Notes: a model not told the origin generated them from the letters alone. A stretch of 64,000 nt of DNA from Macrotis lagotis (GCF_037893015.1 NC_133662.1:271801944-271865943); one strand, 5' to 3'; numbered from the stretch's first letter, positions 41,018 to 51,925 are shown. Translations and numbers: made by a program.

Positions 41018-41077
41018 CCCATGGGCTCCCTTGGTTTCCTCCTTCACCTCTCCAGGAACCTCTTCCTCCTTAGACAT
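41018..41077 (-). other. Candidate unannotated PCBP3 exon (alternative first or cassette)
   Basis: The minus strand reads ATG TCT AAG GAG and gives MSKEEEVPGEVKEETKGAHG, followed at once by a near-consensus donor GGG|GTAAGTG. It ends in phase 0, the phase the KH3 exon at 38251 requires. The frame stays open upstream (QLHSSQAVSPNA), where tagctcacag could be a weak acceptor. Codon use looks coding-like. I do not know this peptide in PCBP3. It may be a chance frame; no promoter or strong acceptor is visible. Confidence 0.25.
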
Positions 41078-42069
41078 GGCATTGGGGGAAACAGCCTGTG
41101 AGCTATGGAGCTGCCCATGCTCACAGGTGGCTCATGCCATCAACCACAGGAATCATCCTTGGGGAAGACACAACCCTTCTTCATTGAGCTCTCAACATTT
41201 GGGAAATCCACAGGGAGCTACATCCTAGATAACTAATGCCTAGATTCCAATTCCAATGCCCTTTGAAAGGCAGCACAGCATCCCGCTATCTCCTTAGAGG
41301 AAAAGGAAGCCTTCGTTCCTCTTTCTAGCCCCACCATCCTGCCTCGCACTCCAGGTCAGGGCAAGGGGGAGGACATGGTGGAGGTTTTGGAGATGGAGAG
41401 ATGGGTGATCCTGGGCCCTGCCACGGACATTAACAAAGGCAAGCTTTAATTGTCAATAGGATGATGATGCCAATGACAATAAAGGCAGAATTCTTCCAAT
41501 GAAAATAGCCAAAAGCTGAGGATGCTTGCACAGTCTTCCAAAGGTCGAGTCTCTTTAGGAGAAATTTGGCTCTTCTTGCCTTTTGATCGCTCTGCCCTCC
41601 CTTCTCCCATTCCCCTGGTCTTCATACCAGATGACCACAAAGGCAGAGTCCTAGCCCTTGCTGTGGTTGATTTTTCTTCTTGTCTCTCTGCTTTGTCCTA
41701 TTCTGTTTGCCTCTGTCTCTGTTTATTTCCAATTCTGAGTTTTTACCATAGTGAAGGATAGCCTTCAGATTGGCATGGATAGATTTTCTGACTGTTAGGG
41801 GACTCCCAGAGACACAGAGCCTTACAAAGCATTTGCCTGTAAATCGTACATTCATTACCCACAAGGAGAAGAGATGGAACAATGAGAAAAAGTCTGTTAT
41901 TGATCCCATTCATAATTACCAGGCTCATGGCCAAGAAGAAGTCTTAGGAAATTAGAATTTTGTAAGTGAAGATTCTAAATTTTTAGAGGAGAAAGACTTG
42001 GTCTCTGCCAGTCCCTTTCAGAAGAAGGCAGCCATGAAGATGGCAGATCTCATATCAGACAAAGGGGAA

Positions 42070-42350
42070 TGGGGGTATAGTTAGCCTAGAAAGAAGACTT
42101 GAGTGAGACACAATCACTCTCTCTTCCCATAGCTAAAGGTCTGCCCCTTGGAAGTAGCATTGTGGAGGGAGAACCAAGAGTAAAGGATGGGAGGTGGAAG
42201 ATGTAGATGGACATATCTTGATGTCAGGAAAACCTTCCTACTAAAACGAACTGCTCCAAAGAAGAAGGGGCAGCCTACCTCAGAAAGTGGGGGGCTGGTC
42301 CCCTAGAGATATTCATGCAAAGGCCAGATAAGTGACTACCAGAAATGGGG
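42070..42350 (+). mobile_element. CR1/L3-like LINE 3' fragment in PCBP3 intron
   Basis: The block tcttgatgtcaggaaaacc, then ttcctactaaaacgaactg, is the usual landmark of this family. Confidence 0.5.
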
Positions 42351-42805
42351 AAAGGGGGATTCTTGGTCTGCTGTGTTGAACCAAGTACCACTTAGAACCC
42401 TTCCTGCAGACTTAGAGGGAGGAGGGCTAAAATGCTTTTGAATCCCTCATTGCTTTCACAGATCTGGTTCCTTCAATGCTGAGGACTTCCAATCCAACCT
42501 CTTTCATGAGCACTAAATTCACTTTAAACACAGATTGAGGAAGAAGAAAAACTAGTCAAGATTTCAAAGCAAAACAAAGTCCAGTTAAACCAGTAGACAT
42601 GACCACAAAGCAGTAGGTTGATCTGTCTTATCCCACATGCTTGTTTCCTGGTGGGTCATTGCTTAGCTACAAGGTGATATTGAGTTAGGTGGCCCACCAG
42701 CCAGTCTGCCAGGGCAGTCCTCCCTGTCTCCTATTCAGTGCCCAATCACACACAACCCTCCCTCACACACGGGCACACAGAAGAGCCCAAGAGGTGATAC
42801 TCACA

Positions 42806-42858
42806 TCATTGGGAATGGTGAGTTCATGAGTACTGGCCGGGGGACTGGCATCCAGACC
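42806..42858 (-). CDS. PCBP3: PCBP3 coding exon, start of KH3 (53 nt)
   Basis: The minus strand encodes LDASPPASTHELTIPND after a split Gly codon. THELTIPND is the first beta strand of KH3 and runs straight into LIGCIIG of the next exon. The acceptor (cttacctgtgaccag) has a poor pyrimidine tract; the donor is GAT|GTGAGT. The exon starts in phase 1 and ends in phase 0, so skipping it would destroy the frame and the KH3 fold. A polypurine tract of about 530 bp (pyrimidine in the transcript) lies some 700 nt upstream in the preceding intron. Confidence 0.95.
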
Positions 42859-43558
42859 TGGTCACAGGTAAGGGAACATGGTTACAGCATGAAGGAAAAG
42901 CACACCTTATTCGATGTTGGGAAGAACCAAGGCACACACTGATCACACATGGAGCTGCTTGTTTACAGAGGGGAGGGCAAAGGCTCACAGTGGTAGGGAA
43001 GGTGTCTAAAGGTGGGAGGTTTGGTTAGCAACTACAGAGGGTCCATGGAGGGGGTGTCTGAGCCAAGGATGCTCATTGTCCAGGCCCGAGCTGGGAATTC
43101 AGGCATCTTCTGTCTCTCTCTACTTCTCTCTAAAAAATCTATTTTTTTTTAAAGAAATCACCAAAGCTAGGCAGGGACCATCTCCTTTACTAAGATGCTG
43201 ATATCTCCTGCCTTTTAACCTCCATCCAACAAAATCAGGAGTGTGAGCTACTGAGAAACTTCCAAAACCCATTTGGGAGTCTCCAAGCTAGGCAGCAGTA
43301 TATGCAGAGGAAATCCTTGGGCATGTAGAGGTCCTGCCTCCTCTGTGTCAGTGGAGGGCATTTCACCCTCCTCCACAGTATCCAGCAAAGGTTACACTGA
43401 CCACAAGAACACACCAGGTACGAGGGGCAGCAAGCAGCTCCAAAGGGAAGACTGCAGCTTTCAGAACACTCTACTGACCACAGTAGCTAGCTTGCTCTTG
43501 TGTAATAGAGATGCTACTGGCAGACAAATCCGTACCACTATTGGTTCTGAAAGCAGGG

Positions 43559-44095
43559 GAGGAAGGAAGGAAGGAAGGAAGGGAGGGAGGGAGGAAGGAA
43601 GGGAGGGAGGGAGGAAGGGAGGGAGGGAAGAAGAAAGGAAAGAAGCAAAGAAGGTAGGGAACAAAGAAGGAAGGAAACTAGGAATGGAGGGAACAAACAA
43701 GGAAGGAAGGAAGGAAAGGATGGAGGGAGGGAGGAAGAAAGGAAGAAGGAAGAAAGGAAAGAAGCAAGGAAGGGAGGGAACAGGGAAGGAAGGAAATAAA
43801 GAATGAAGGCAGGAAGGAGGCAAGGAACAAAGGAAGGGAGAAAGTAAGCAGGCAAGGAAAAAGAAGCAAGAATGAAGGAAGGACTCAAGGAAAGCATAAA
43901 GAAGCAAGGAAGGAAGCAAGAAAGGAAAGAAGGAAGAAAGGATTCAAGGAATGAAGGAAGGGAGGAAGGGACTGAGAGAAGAAGGAAAGAAGAAATAGAA
44001 TAGAAGAAAAGAACGAATCAAGCAAGCAAGGAAGGAAACAAGGAGGGAAAGAAAAAAGTCAGGAAGGAAAGGAAAGAAGGAAAATAGGAGTTCAT
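43559..44095 (+). repeat. Long (GGAA)n/(GGGA)n polypurine tract
   Basis: About 530 bp of purine on plus with few interruptions, pyrimidine in the PCBP3 transcript. Several Arg/Lys/Gly or Ser/Phe/Leu frames over it are artefacts. Confidence 0.95.
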
Positions 44096-45169
44096 TCAGT
44101 TTTGTCCTGAAAGTCTAGAAAGTCTGATGTCCGTGGGTCAGCATACAGTAGGCATGAGCAAGGGATAGAATGCATACTAACTAGCTAGAGGAATTCTGGA
44201 TCCATGCCATCTTTCTCTTTGAAAACCAAACTAAGACCTTGTCAGTCTGCCTTAGTAGCCCAGGCAGTAAGTGCGTGGGAGATGGGAACATGTTAGCCTA
44301 TGTACTGCCTTTCAACGTCAAAACCAAAGTCAAGGATGAAGACTGGCTATAATGGGACCTAGTGTCATGCATTGTGACACTTTCCTTGACAGGAGTTATC
44401 CAATAACTTCTCTGAGAAGGCACTGCCCATCAGTAAAGTGTTTGTTTCACTCCTGTTTTCCTCCTATGACATGGGCCAACCAAATCTGGTTGGTCATGAT
44501 ATGGGGTCATGGGTTCCCACTATCAGGATTAGTGGATATAGGACTGAACCCCAGCATCTCTAAGGGGAACAGGGTGGGATCTGTGGTAAAAACAGCAGGA
44601 GGAGAAGGCTGAGATTGTCTCTTCAACATAATTGGCTTTACTAGATTCTAAAATGCCACATGCTAGATGTCAGATGTTTTTCTGGTTCTCAGGTTCAGAA
44701 AGAAGAACCAAGTGAGTCCATGCTCATCACATCCTCCTAGGAGGGCTTCACCTCCTCTTGTAATTGCCTCATTGAAGTTTCCAATATAAGGAAGCTGCCA
44801 GTTTCCTTTGAAATCTTACCCAGGTTTCCCTAAATGTCTCTAGAATTGGCACATTAAACCATCTTTACTTTTCTTGGGATGGAAATTGCTAACCATTAAA
44901 ATGTGGGGACCATTGACCATACATTGAATCCATCAACCATCAAGTCACATCTCAACAGGTCTTGGGCAGAGGAGAGAGGTCACAAGGCAGAGGAGGTGGG
45001 AGAACAACTGTCAGAATGCTGTCTGTTCAGAAGGCATTGCTACTGCGGCAGCAGCCCACAGAAGTGAACACAGAACCTGGCCTAACCTGTATACTCCTGC
45101 AGGTTTAGCATCATCTTCATAATGATAAACCCCTCATGAGAAAACTGCCAACATAAGAGTCAGAAGCAC

Positions 45170-45405
45170 TTTCCAAGACAAGCTCCCTTCCACGTTCAGC
45201 CTGAGCATCACTGCCTACAGGAAGCCTATCCTGATCTCCCTGCTGCCAGAGCCCTCTTCCCAAATGACTCAGGATCTGATGTCTGTGCACCCGTGTTTCC
45301 TCCCGATTAAGTGTAAGCCTCTTGAGGGAAGGGGCCATTTTCTTTTTGTCTCAAGAGGCTCAGAGTCCAGTGTTCGATAGATTATTGAATGAACATCGAG
45401 AAGCT
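45170..45405 (+). mobile_element. L2 3' end in PCBP3 intron
   Basis: caggaagcctatcctgatc, then gtgtaagcctcttgaggga and aaggggccattttc, ending near attattgaatgaac. Confidence 0.65.
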
Positions 45406-45479
45406 GGATGCCGGCAGAGTTAGAGGCGACACACACCTGAGATGATTGGCAAGAGCAGCCTGATTCTTTCTTCTACTGA

Positions 45480-45600
45480 ACAAAAGGACCCTTAAAGGTC
45501 ATCCAGTCCAAGCCTTCTCATCTTACACTAGACCGAGGCCAGGGGAAGGAAGGGACTTGACCAAGGTCACCTAGGCAGGGTCTCAGTGAAGAACAAGAGT
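45480..45600 (-). mobile_element. MIR/SINE fragment in PCBP3 intron
   Basis: aggtcatccagtccaagcc, then gacttgaccaaggtcacct. Confidence 0.55.
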
Positions 45601-45989
45601 TTATGCTCTCAACTCAAAGTCACCAGAACTGGACGTCCAGCAGGGCCATAGGTTGGACATTCAGGGACCAGTTGAGCTGCATGTACAGTGGCCAGTGATG
45701 GCACCATATGGCCCTTGGGGCTCTCAGCGGGGAGAGAAGGACTTCCCCCAGGGACAGAATCAAAGTTTCTTGGAACACTGAATAACATTCTTTTAAAGTG
45801 TGTCTGGGTGTAGTCAGAATTGGATGACTTTTGTAGAGTCCACTCATTTTACAGATAAAATAACTAATGCTTGCTCCTGAGGCATGCCCTCTACCCAGCG
45901 AGAGCCTGGGGTCACATTATTCATGTGCTCCATACTCCAAAGGAGGTTGTATTTACTTTGTATGTCCTTTGTAATTTATCTTTCTGGCT

Positions 45990-46110
45990 GTATGTTCATC
46001 TATCTATCCATCCACCTGCCCATTTGTCTGCCCATCATCAATGCATTTACCCATCTGTCAGTCTTTCTGTCCAACCAACTGTCCATCTGTCTGCCTATCA
46101 TCTCTGTATT
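45990..46110 (+). repeat. Degenerate ATCT/TCCA/TCTG repeat
   Basis: Tetranucleotide-like units (tctatccatccacctg, tgtctgcccatc) with many substitutions; an old microsatellite. Confidence 0.7.
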
Positions 46111-47099
46111 CACTATCATTCACTGTATTGTTTTGTCTACCTCCACACATCTGGAGTCTCTCTTATGTGAATGTCAGCTCCACGGAGCATATGTTTCAGT
46201 TTTGTATTTTCACTAGGCCTGAGCAGAGAGACTGGACAAAATAAACATTTAATAAATACTTTGGGATTGTTTGATTAGTCTGTGATTTCCTCAGTGAGAA
46301 TTTCCTGTGCAGATCACAACCTATCCTGGATTGTCCATCCTGGACATCTCTTGTCTCTGCCTTCCCAGAAGTGCATCCCAAGGGGTCAACTCCAACATCC
46401 AATATGAGCAGTAGACACACCATTTCTGCCATTTGTTTGAACTCAGGATATTTGTAACAAAGCAAGGATCTCAAGGGTGCTTGTGATATGGCCTAAAGAA
46501 TTTGTGACTGATTAATGGAGACATGCAGCCTTTGGAGGCCAAAGAAACCAAGGACCAAGAGGAACCAAGACCATCTGGCGGGTCAGTAGCCATGGGCCTA
46601 AGGTTAGACCTTGTTTTTGTCAAGTCTGTTTCCAGAACTAAGGCTCACATATCTTTATGGACACCCCCATGAGGACTCTTCACAAATGAGCATTTTTACT
46701 GAAATAGTTTAAATGAATGAGATGCTGATCTTAATCAGCTTCCCTGGGAGCCATCTGCTCCCATTAAGGGCAGGGTCTGGACATCTCCCCCAGGCCTGAC
46801 AGCTCCTTCTAAGCCCGGGGAATGGGACTCGCTGTCAAGTCTGCTCCCAGGCACACTCATTTGTTCAGTGGTTCTATGGCTGCCATAATGGCGGGCACTA
46901 AGTTGAAATGCATAGAACAACTTCAGTCAGTGGACCCCTGTAAGACCATGCCAATGGACCCTAAAGTGAGCCAAAAAGGAGACTCTAGAGAACTGTGGAT
47001 CTGTTTCAGCCTCACTATGTGTGACTGGAGGGAAGTCCCCTGCCCCATGAAATAGGGATAATGAAATTCATATGAGGACAAGGTCACTGTGTGGGGAGC

Positions 47100-47270
47100 A
47101 TGATGCTGTGGCAAAAGGGTCAAATCTGGGGTCCCAGGGCCTGCTGCTTCTGACCTGGCTAACATTGTCCTTAAACCTTCTGGGCCTTGATTTTCTCCTC
47201 TGTAAACTGATGGGATTGAACTAGACTACTTTGAGGTCCTGTCCACCTCAGATTTGTGTTCTGTCAAAAA
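47100..47270 (+). mobile_element. MIR/SINE fragment in PCBP3 intron
   Basis: ttgattttctcctctgtaaa, then ctgatgggattgaactaga. Confidence 0.6.
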
Positions 47271-47556
47271 CACTTTGCAAATGACAGGACGCTAGAGAAA
47301 ATAAGGGAACTACTATTGTAAAGTCACTGCCTTTAAGACAAAGAACCTCACTTCCATCAAAAGGCCGGGGAGGTTCCCATTCAGAGATTCAGGGGAAAAG
47401 CTTTCACATAGAGACCAGCTTCCTTTGAGCCCTTTGGTCCAGCAGGTCTAGATTATCAAGATGGCCACGTGTCAAGATGGCCAATGTGTCTAGCCACAGT
47501 CAGTGACTTGGGAAACAAAGTCTATGATCAGTAAGAATTGTGTATTCCATCTTCAA

Positions 47557-47570
47557 TCTCTCTGTCTCTG

Positions 47571-47601
<31 letters not shown>

Positions 47602-47618
47602 GTCTCTCTGTCTCTCTG

Positions 47619-47651
<33 letters not shown>

Positions 47652-47672
47652 GTCTCTCTCTCTCTCTCTGTC

Positions 47673-47726
<54 letters not shown>

Positions 47727-47760
47727 TCCGTCTCTGTCTCTCCATATCTGTCTCTCTCCA
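47557..47760 (+). repeat. (TCTCTG)n/(TC)n microsatellite
   Basis: About 200 bp of CT with regular GT interruptions; purine in the PCBP3 transcript. Confidence 0.95.
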
Positions 47761-48921
47761 GATTTAGGATTTCAGTTCTGCTATGAAAACCAAACAACAC
47801 CTTTCTCAGAAATCTTTGAGGGTGAACATGTGAACTTTGATGACAGTTCAATTTCTTTTCCTGATGTCAAAGAGATTGAACAAAGCGGCAGCTGGGTCTC
47901 TCAGACTCCTGCCCCCCAAAGACTTTCCTGACTACCTTGCCACTACTGAAACTTTCCTCTCTCTCCTTCCACACTGAATGCTGCTGCTGTCCCAACCATA
48001 TCCCATCTCTTGTCTCGCCTTTAATAGAGCCAGCTTGGGAAATCCCTTGCCCCATTGCTGCTGATCTGCTGCCCATCACTAGACAATGGAGGCTATATCT
48101 CTGACTCAGGAAGACTTTGGCTTCTGATCTGATGGGGAGAAGTGGCTTTTGGGGATTTTCATACTAATTAAATTTCATACTAAATTAAATTGCTGAAATA
48201 AGACTTTTCATTCCCAGCACTTATTTGGTGTTGTTAAGTGTCAACCCTGAAATGGGTCTGGGGTATCACATGGTCCCTCCACACCCTCATCTTTGTTTTC
48301 CTAGAAGATTGAGGCAGGGTCCTGCACCATATTTGGAATCTCCCTTTAGATATTTCAGCATGCCTAGACACAGGGAGCTGGGTCCCAATGAAGCCAGGCA
48401 TCTTCAGTGACAGGATGCTGCTCTTCATTAGCTGCTCCATGGAATGGTCACAAACCCCGCTCTGGCCCCAAACAGTCTGCTAGGCTTGGGCTCATCCTGA
48501 GACCTGAAGATGGGTTTCACAAAAAATCCTACCAACCAAAATAAAAAACTTGGAAGATCTGGGGCTATTCCTTTGGTTTGCTGTAGGTGAGGATGTTGGG
48601 GCAACCATGTACTAAGTGCAAACATACAAGACATGAACCCCAAGTATCAAGTGCCACTTGGGTGTATCACTTAGAAGATTGTGTAGTTGGAAATGGGCTC
48701 CCAGTCTGTCGTGAACTTGGGACCTGGCTGTATGATCAAGCTCCCTACCCTCAGAGCCATGTACCCCAACTAACAGCATGGGTCCTAGGTCCTTGTGAGA
48801 GTCAAGAGGGACAGACCACATGGGAAGATGGCACTCGAAGGCCATCCATCCAGCCCGATTCTCCCCAGGGTAGGGTCTGCACAGAAGGAGTGCTCCTCCA
48901 ATGGGGGGTCCTGTGCTTTAC

Positions 48922-48981
48922 CTGGTGACTGGCCCATCAGATTTTGAGCTTCTTCGGAGGAGTGTAAAGGCAGCTTTTCTC
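48922..48981 (-). CDS. PCBP3: PCBP3 coding exon, linker cassette (60 nt)
   Basis: The minus strand encodes (G)EKLPLHSSEEAQNLMGQSP(G), a segment that I know from PCBP3. The acceptor is strong (ctttgctcttcag) and the donor is CAG|GTAAAG. The exon is 60 nt with phase 1 at both ends, so inclusion or skipping changes exactly 20 residues without a frameshift. The Ser/Glu-rich stretch HSSEEAQ looks disordered. I infer that it could be an optional cassette in the KH2-KH3 linker; the sequence does not show whether it is actually alternatively spliced. Confidence 0.93.
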
Positions 48982-49943
48982 CTGAAGAGCAAAGAAGAAA
49001 GAGATTTAAGGCTTTTGCCCTCAAGGAGATCAGCAATGTCATTCCAACTAGGGAAGCTCAAAATATGATTGATAGAATGGCCTTGTGATCCTCCCCAAAC
49101 CTGCATGAAAGACTCTCCTGCTACTGCCCACTCCCTCCACCCTCACCTCCCGGGCAGCATCCAGACTTGGAAATTCTCACTGGTCAATGGTAGACACATG
49201 ATGAATGGACTGCTCTGCTTTGAGCATGCCTTGGGTCCTTGGGCCGAGTCTCCTCCTTCATTGCTCGGCTACCATCTGTCTCCCTCTTCCTTTATCTTTC
49301 TGGCCTTCCCTTGCTTAGGTTGTGTGGTCAGGCACTGGCTCACTCCTGCCCTTGCTCATGAATTGGGAAGAAGGGACTTCCTGTGAGGGACAGTCAGTAA
49401 CCTGGAGAAAAGATCCTAGGTGATCCAGGGAGCAGAGATGGTGGGGGAGCTCTGGCCTCTGGTGCCTGGGAAGGGGAGAGAACTCTCAAGGACCCAACTA
49501 AGGACTGTCCCCTTGTGTGAGTTGAGGAAAATCCCCAATGTCTAAAGCATCTCATCTGTTCAGCTCCAGGGACACTCTGACTTTCTACACAGGGTGGTTC
49601 GGCTCGGTTTGAGAATCTATCGAGCTTGGGAGGACACAGACATGGCCCCCCGTGAATAAGAACAGACTGAACAAAGACAAATTAGAAAGTAGACCATTCC
49701 CCCTCCCCCTAATATAATTCTTTTCTTTCCATCCCCACAAATCTGTTAATTTTACACCAAATCGACATTCACAACAACATTGGCCTGGCCCAGCATTATT
49801 TCATTAAATAATAAAAAAAATTCAGAAAGAAAAAGAGAAAGAGAGAGGCAGGGATAGAGAGAAGAGAGACAGAGAGAGACAAAGAGAGAAATTCTACAGG
49901 TAAAGAAGAGAAGGAAATCAGTAAAGGGCGTGTGGGTACGTAC
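48982..49943 (-). other. PCBP3: PCBP3 short intron with CU-rich 5' part
   Basis: This 962-nt intron starts GTACGT and ends ctcttcag. About 40-140 nt past the donor the transcript sense strand is strongly CT-rich. Further in, 49.59-49.82 kb is a repeat-free AT-rich block with several CpGs (see findings). Confidence 0.85.
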
Positions 49944-50019
49944 CAGGGAAAGCGGGGGTGGTCTGTCCAAGGGGAGGAAAGGGGGTTTGCTGCATGGCCA
50001 ACTGGTGGAGCTTGGTCAA
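49944..50019 (-). CDS. PCBP3: PCBP3 coding exon, linker (76 nt, or 79 with upstream AG)
   Basis: The minus strand encodes LTKLHQLAMQQTPFPPLG and then QTTPAFP plus one base. LTKLHQLAMQQ is a PCBP family signature, and TPFPPLGQT matches PCBP3 rather than PCBP2. The acceptor is a tandem CAGCAG: the distal AG starts the exon at 50019 (Leu), while the proximal one starts it at 50022 and adds one Gln. The donor is GTACGT, weaker than the neighbours' GTGAGT or GTAAAG. The exon starts in phase 0 and ends in phase 1, so skipping it shifts the frame. It lies in the flexible linker between KH2 and KH3. Confidence 0.94.
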
Positions 50020-50025
50020 CTGCTG
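50019..50025 (-). promoter_or_regulatory. PCBP3: NAGNAG tandem splice acceptor
   Basis: The minus strand reads ctcagCAGTTG, so two AGs three bases apart can serve as acceptor. The choice adds or removes one Gln between PHPD and LTKLH. Family knowledge: PCBP2 isoforms differ by a Gln at this same place. Confidence 0.7.
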
Positions 50026-51499
50026 AGGGGTAGGAGGGACATTAGAACTAAGAAGGTTATTGTCATAGAGTACACGTCACACTGAAGCAAAATCAAAACG
50101 AGAAACCCAAGAACAAAATGAGATCTCAAACGAAAACAAGGAAGGATGCCATGTCAGCACATGGCCCACACAACATGAACAGAAGGACTTGGCCTGGGTA
50201 AATGCAGGAAGCCCAGATAGCTAGCAGCCATGCTCCCTTGTGCCCAGGGGCCCGAGGACAACCACAGGACTGGGGCAGGCCTGGTGCTTTCTGGCTTCTC
50301 TTCTCCTGGGACCACCTGCCCTGGGACACTGGGCAACTTTAGTCCTCTCCTGGGGAGACTCCAGAACTTCCTGCCTTATTGGGAGTCCTGGCTCTAAACA
50401 AAGGAGCATTCACCCCAGGGCAGTCCCAACACACTCTCTGGGGCCTACACTATCGATAGATGCTGGCCCCTTGCTGATGAGGATGATCCCATTGTTCCTC
50501 CAAAGTTATCTCCAGAAGACTGGCCCACGGTGCCAGCCAGGGCTAAGGATTGGGTCATCCTCAGAATTCAACTCTGCCTCTCTCTCTCCATTCGAGCAGA
50601 AGCTTCAGGAGAGCAGGAACTGGGCCTGCACTCCCAGGAGCTTTGGCTCAAGTGTTAAGTGAAGGCTCATTGTGTCTTGGGGATGATTCTGTTTGTTTGA
50701 TTGTGGGGGGGGGGCTTAGAGCCCACCCCTCACAGCCTGACTGAACTATGGTCTGCCTGGATCTATGGCTTAGTTCTAGGCTCACCCTCCAAATCTCCCT
50801 TGGGGCCATAACTTTCAAGGAGAGAGTCCCAAATCTAGTGGGGTGCCTAATTCCCCTTTTACAAAATGGAGCCATTCTAGCTGCTGGGAGAAAGAAGGAA
50901 GCTGGAACCCCTGCCCCACTCCAACATCCTGGGAGACCTGGGTGCCTGCAGAGATGTAGAGACATTGAGGGCGTGTAGACACTAAGGAGGGACAAGGTGG
51001 TAGCCCTCCTGAGTCCCAGTTGCTGCAGGGGGGGCAATCAAACCCCCAGAGTCATAGCCCCTGGGGGAGGGAATGCAGGACAGACAGTAGCAACAGGGTG
51101 AGGCAAAGCATTGGCACTGGGAATCTGGGGGGCACTGAAGAAAATGGGAAAGAGAAGGGCAGGGAAGGATGTGGAAAAGGGAGACGAGGTAGACATTTGA
51201 TCGATACGGCCCTGATGGAGATGTCTGAGCTGAGGGCACACACGCCCATTAGCTCTTTCAAGAGCTGAGGTAGCAGATAGACCTGGCACCAGCATCCCAT
51301 GCTTCCTTTCAACCATGGGCACCTTCCACTCCAAGCCCTTCCTGCTCTGCCCGAGACCCAGCTCTCCCTCTTCCAGACTTTGCAGAGGGTACAGTAGCCC
51401 TTCAGTAGGTAGGGAGCTTCTGCAGGGCAGGGTTGGTACATCCATCTCTTTTGCCTATCCCATTGCCTGGCACCAGTGCCTGCCAAGTCAGATGGGCCA

Positions 51500-51925
51500 C
51501 TGCCCTGCAAATCACAGCCTCAGATTCTGGGACACTGAGAGGGAAGTGACCTTCCCAGGGTCACCCAATCAGTGTGTGTCAGCAGCAGCTCTTGAACCTG
51601 GGCCTCCTAACTCCAGATTGGTAAATGCCCTGCAGCTTCCATTCCCAGTAACCTTCCTGCAGCCCTCTGAGGTTAGTGACTTGCCCAGGGTCACACAGCC
51701 TGCTGCAAAGGTAGGGCTCAACATATAGTTTCTGACCTTCTTCAGCTAATTTTGGGAGCTGGGCCTGAGCCTAACCTGCTTGCCAATGAGTCCATTGACA
51801 TTCTTCATAGTGCAGAGAGCATGCATTTGGAGTCTAAAAGTCTGAGTTCAAACCCCAACTGGGGGGGGGGGGGGACCTGGGCAAGCCACTTCCTCTCTGG
51901 GCCACATCTTCCTCCTCTAGAACAC
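51500..51925. mobile_element. Cluster of three SINE fragments
   Basis: 51500-51620 reversed (cttcccagggtcacccaatc), 51655-51750 reversed (gtgacttgcccagggtcaca), 51810-51925 forward (agtctgagttcaaacccc, broken by a G14 run, then gggcaagccacttcctc). Confidence 0.6.

Larger units (their letters stand above)
42859..48921 (-). other. PCBP3: PCBP3 intron upstream of the 53-nt exon
   Basis: The intron runs from GTAAAG (48921) to AG (42859). It contains the GGAA polypurine tract, the CT/GT microsatellite at 47.56-47.76 kb, an L2 3' end at 45.2-45.4 kb, SINEs at 45.5 and 47.1 kb and a degenerate TCCA/TCTG stretch at 45.99-46.11 kb. No extra exon is supported. Confidence 0.85.

Noticed and set aside
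43273-43919. Long Gly/Arg/Lys and Ser/Phe/Pro frames up to 177 codons
   Set aside because: They are translations of the GGAA polypurine tract.
47500-47931. Frames of 75-142 codons rich in Ser/Leu/Cys or Arg/Glu
   Set aside because: They are translations of the CT/GT microsatellite.
51052-51510. 152-codon minus-strand frame on the PCBP3 strand
   Set aside because: Overlaps another open frame of similar length, no motif, no acceptor/donor pair with PCBP3 phase.
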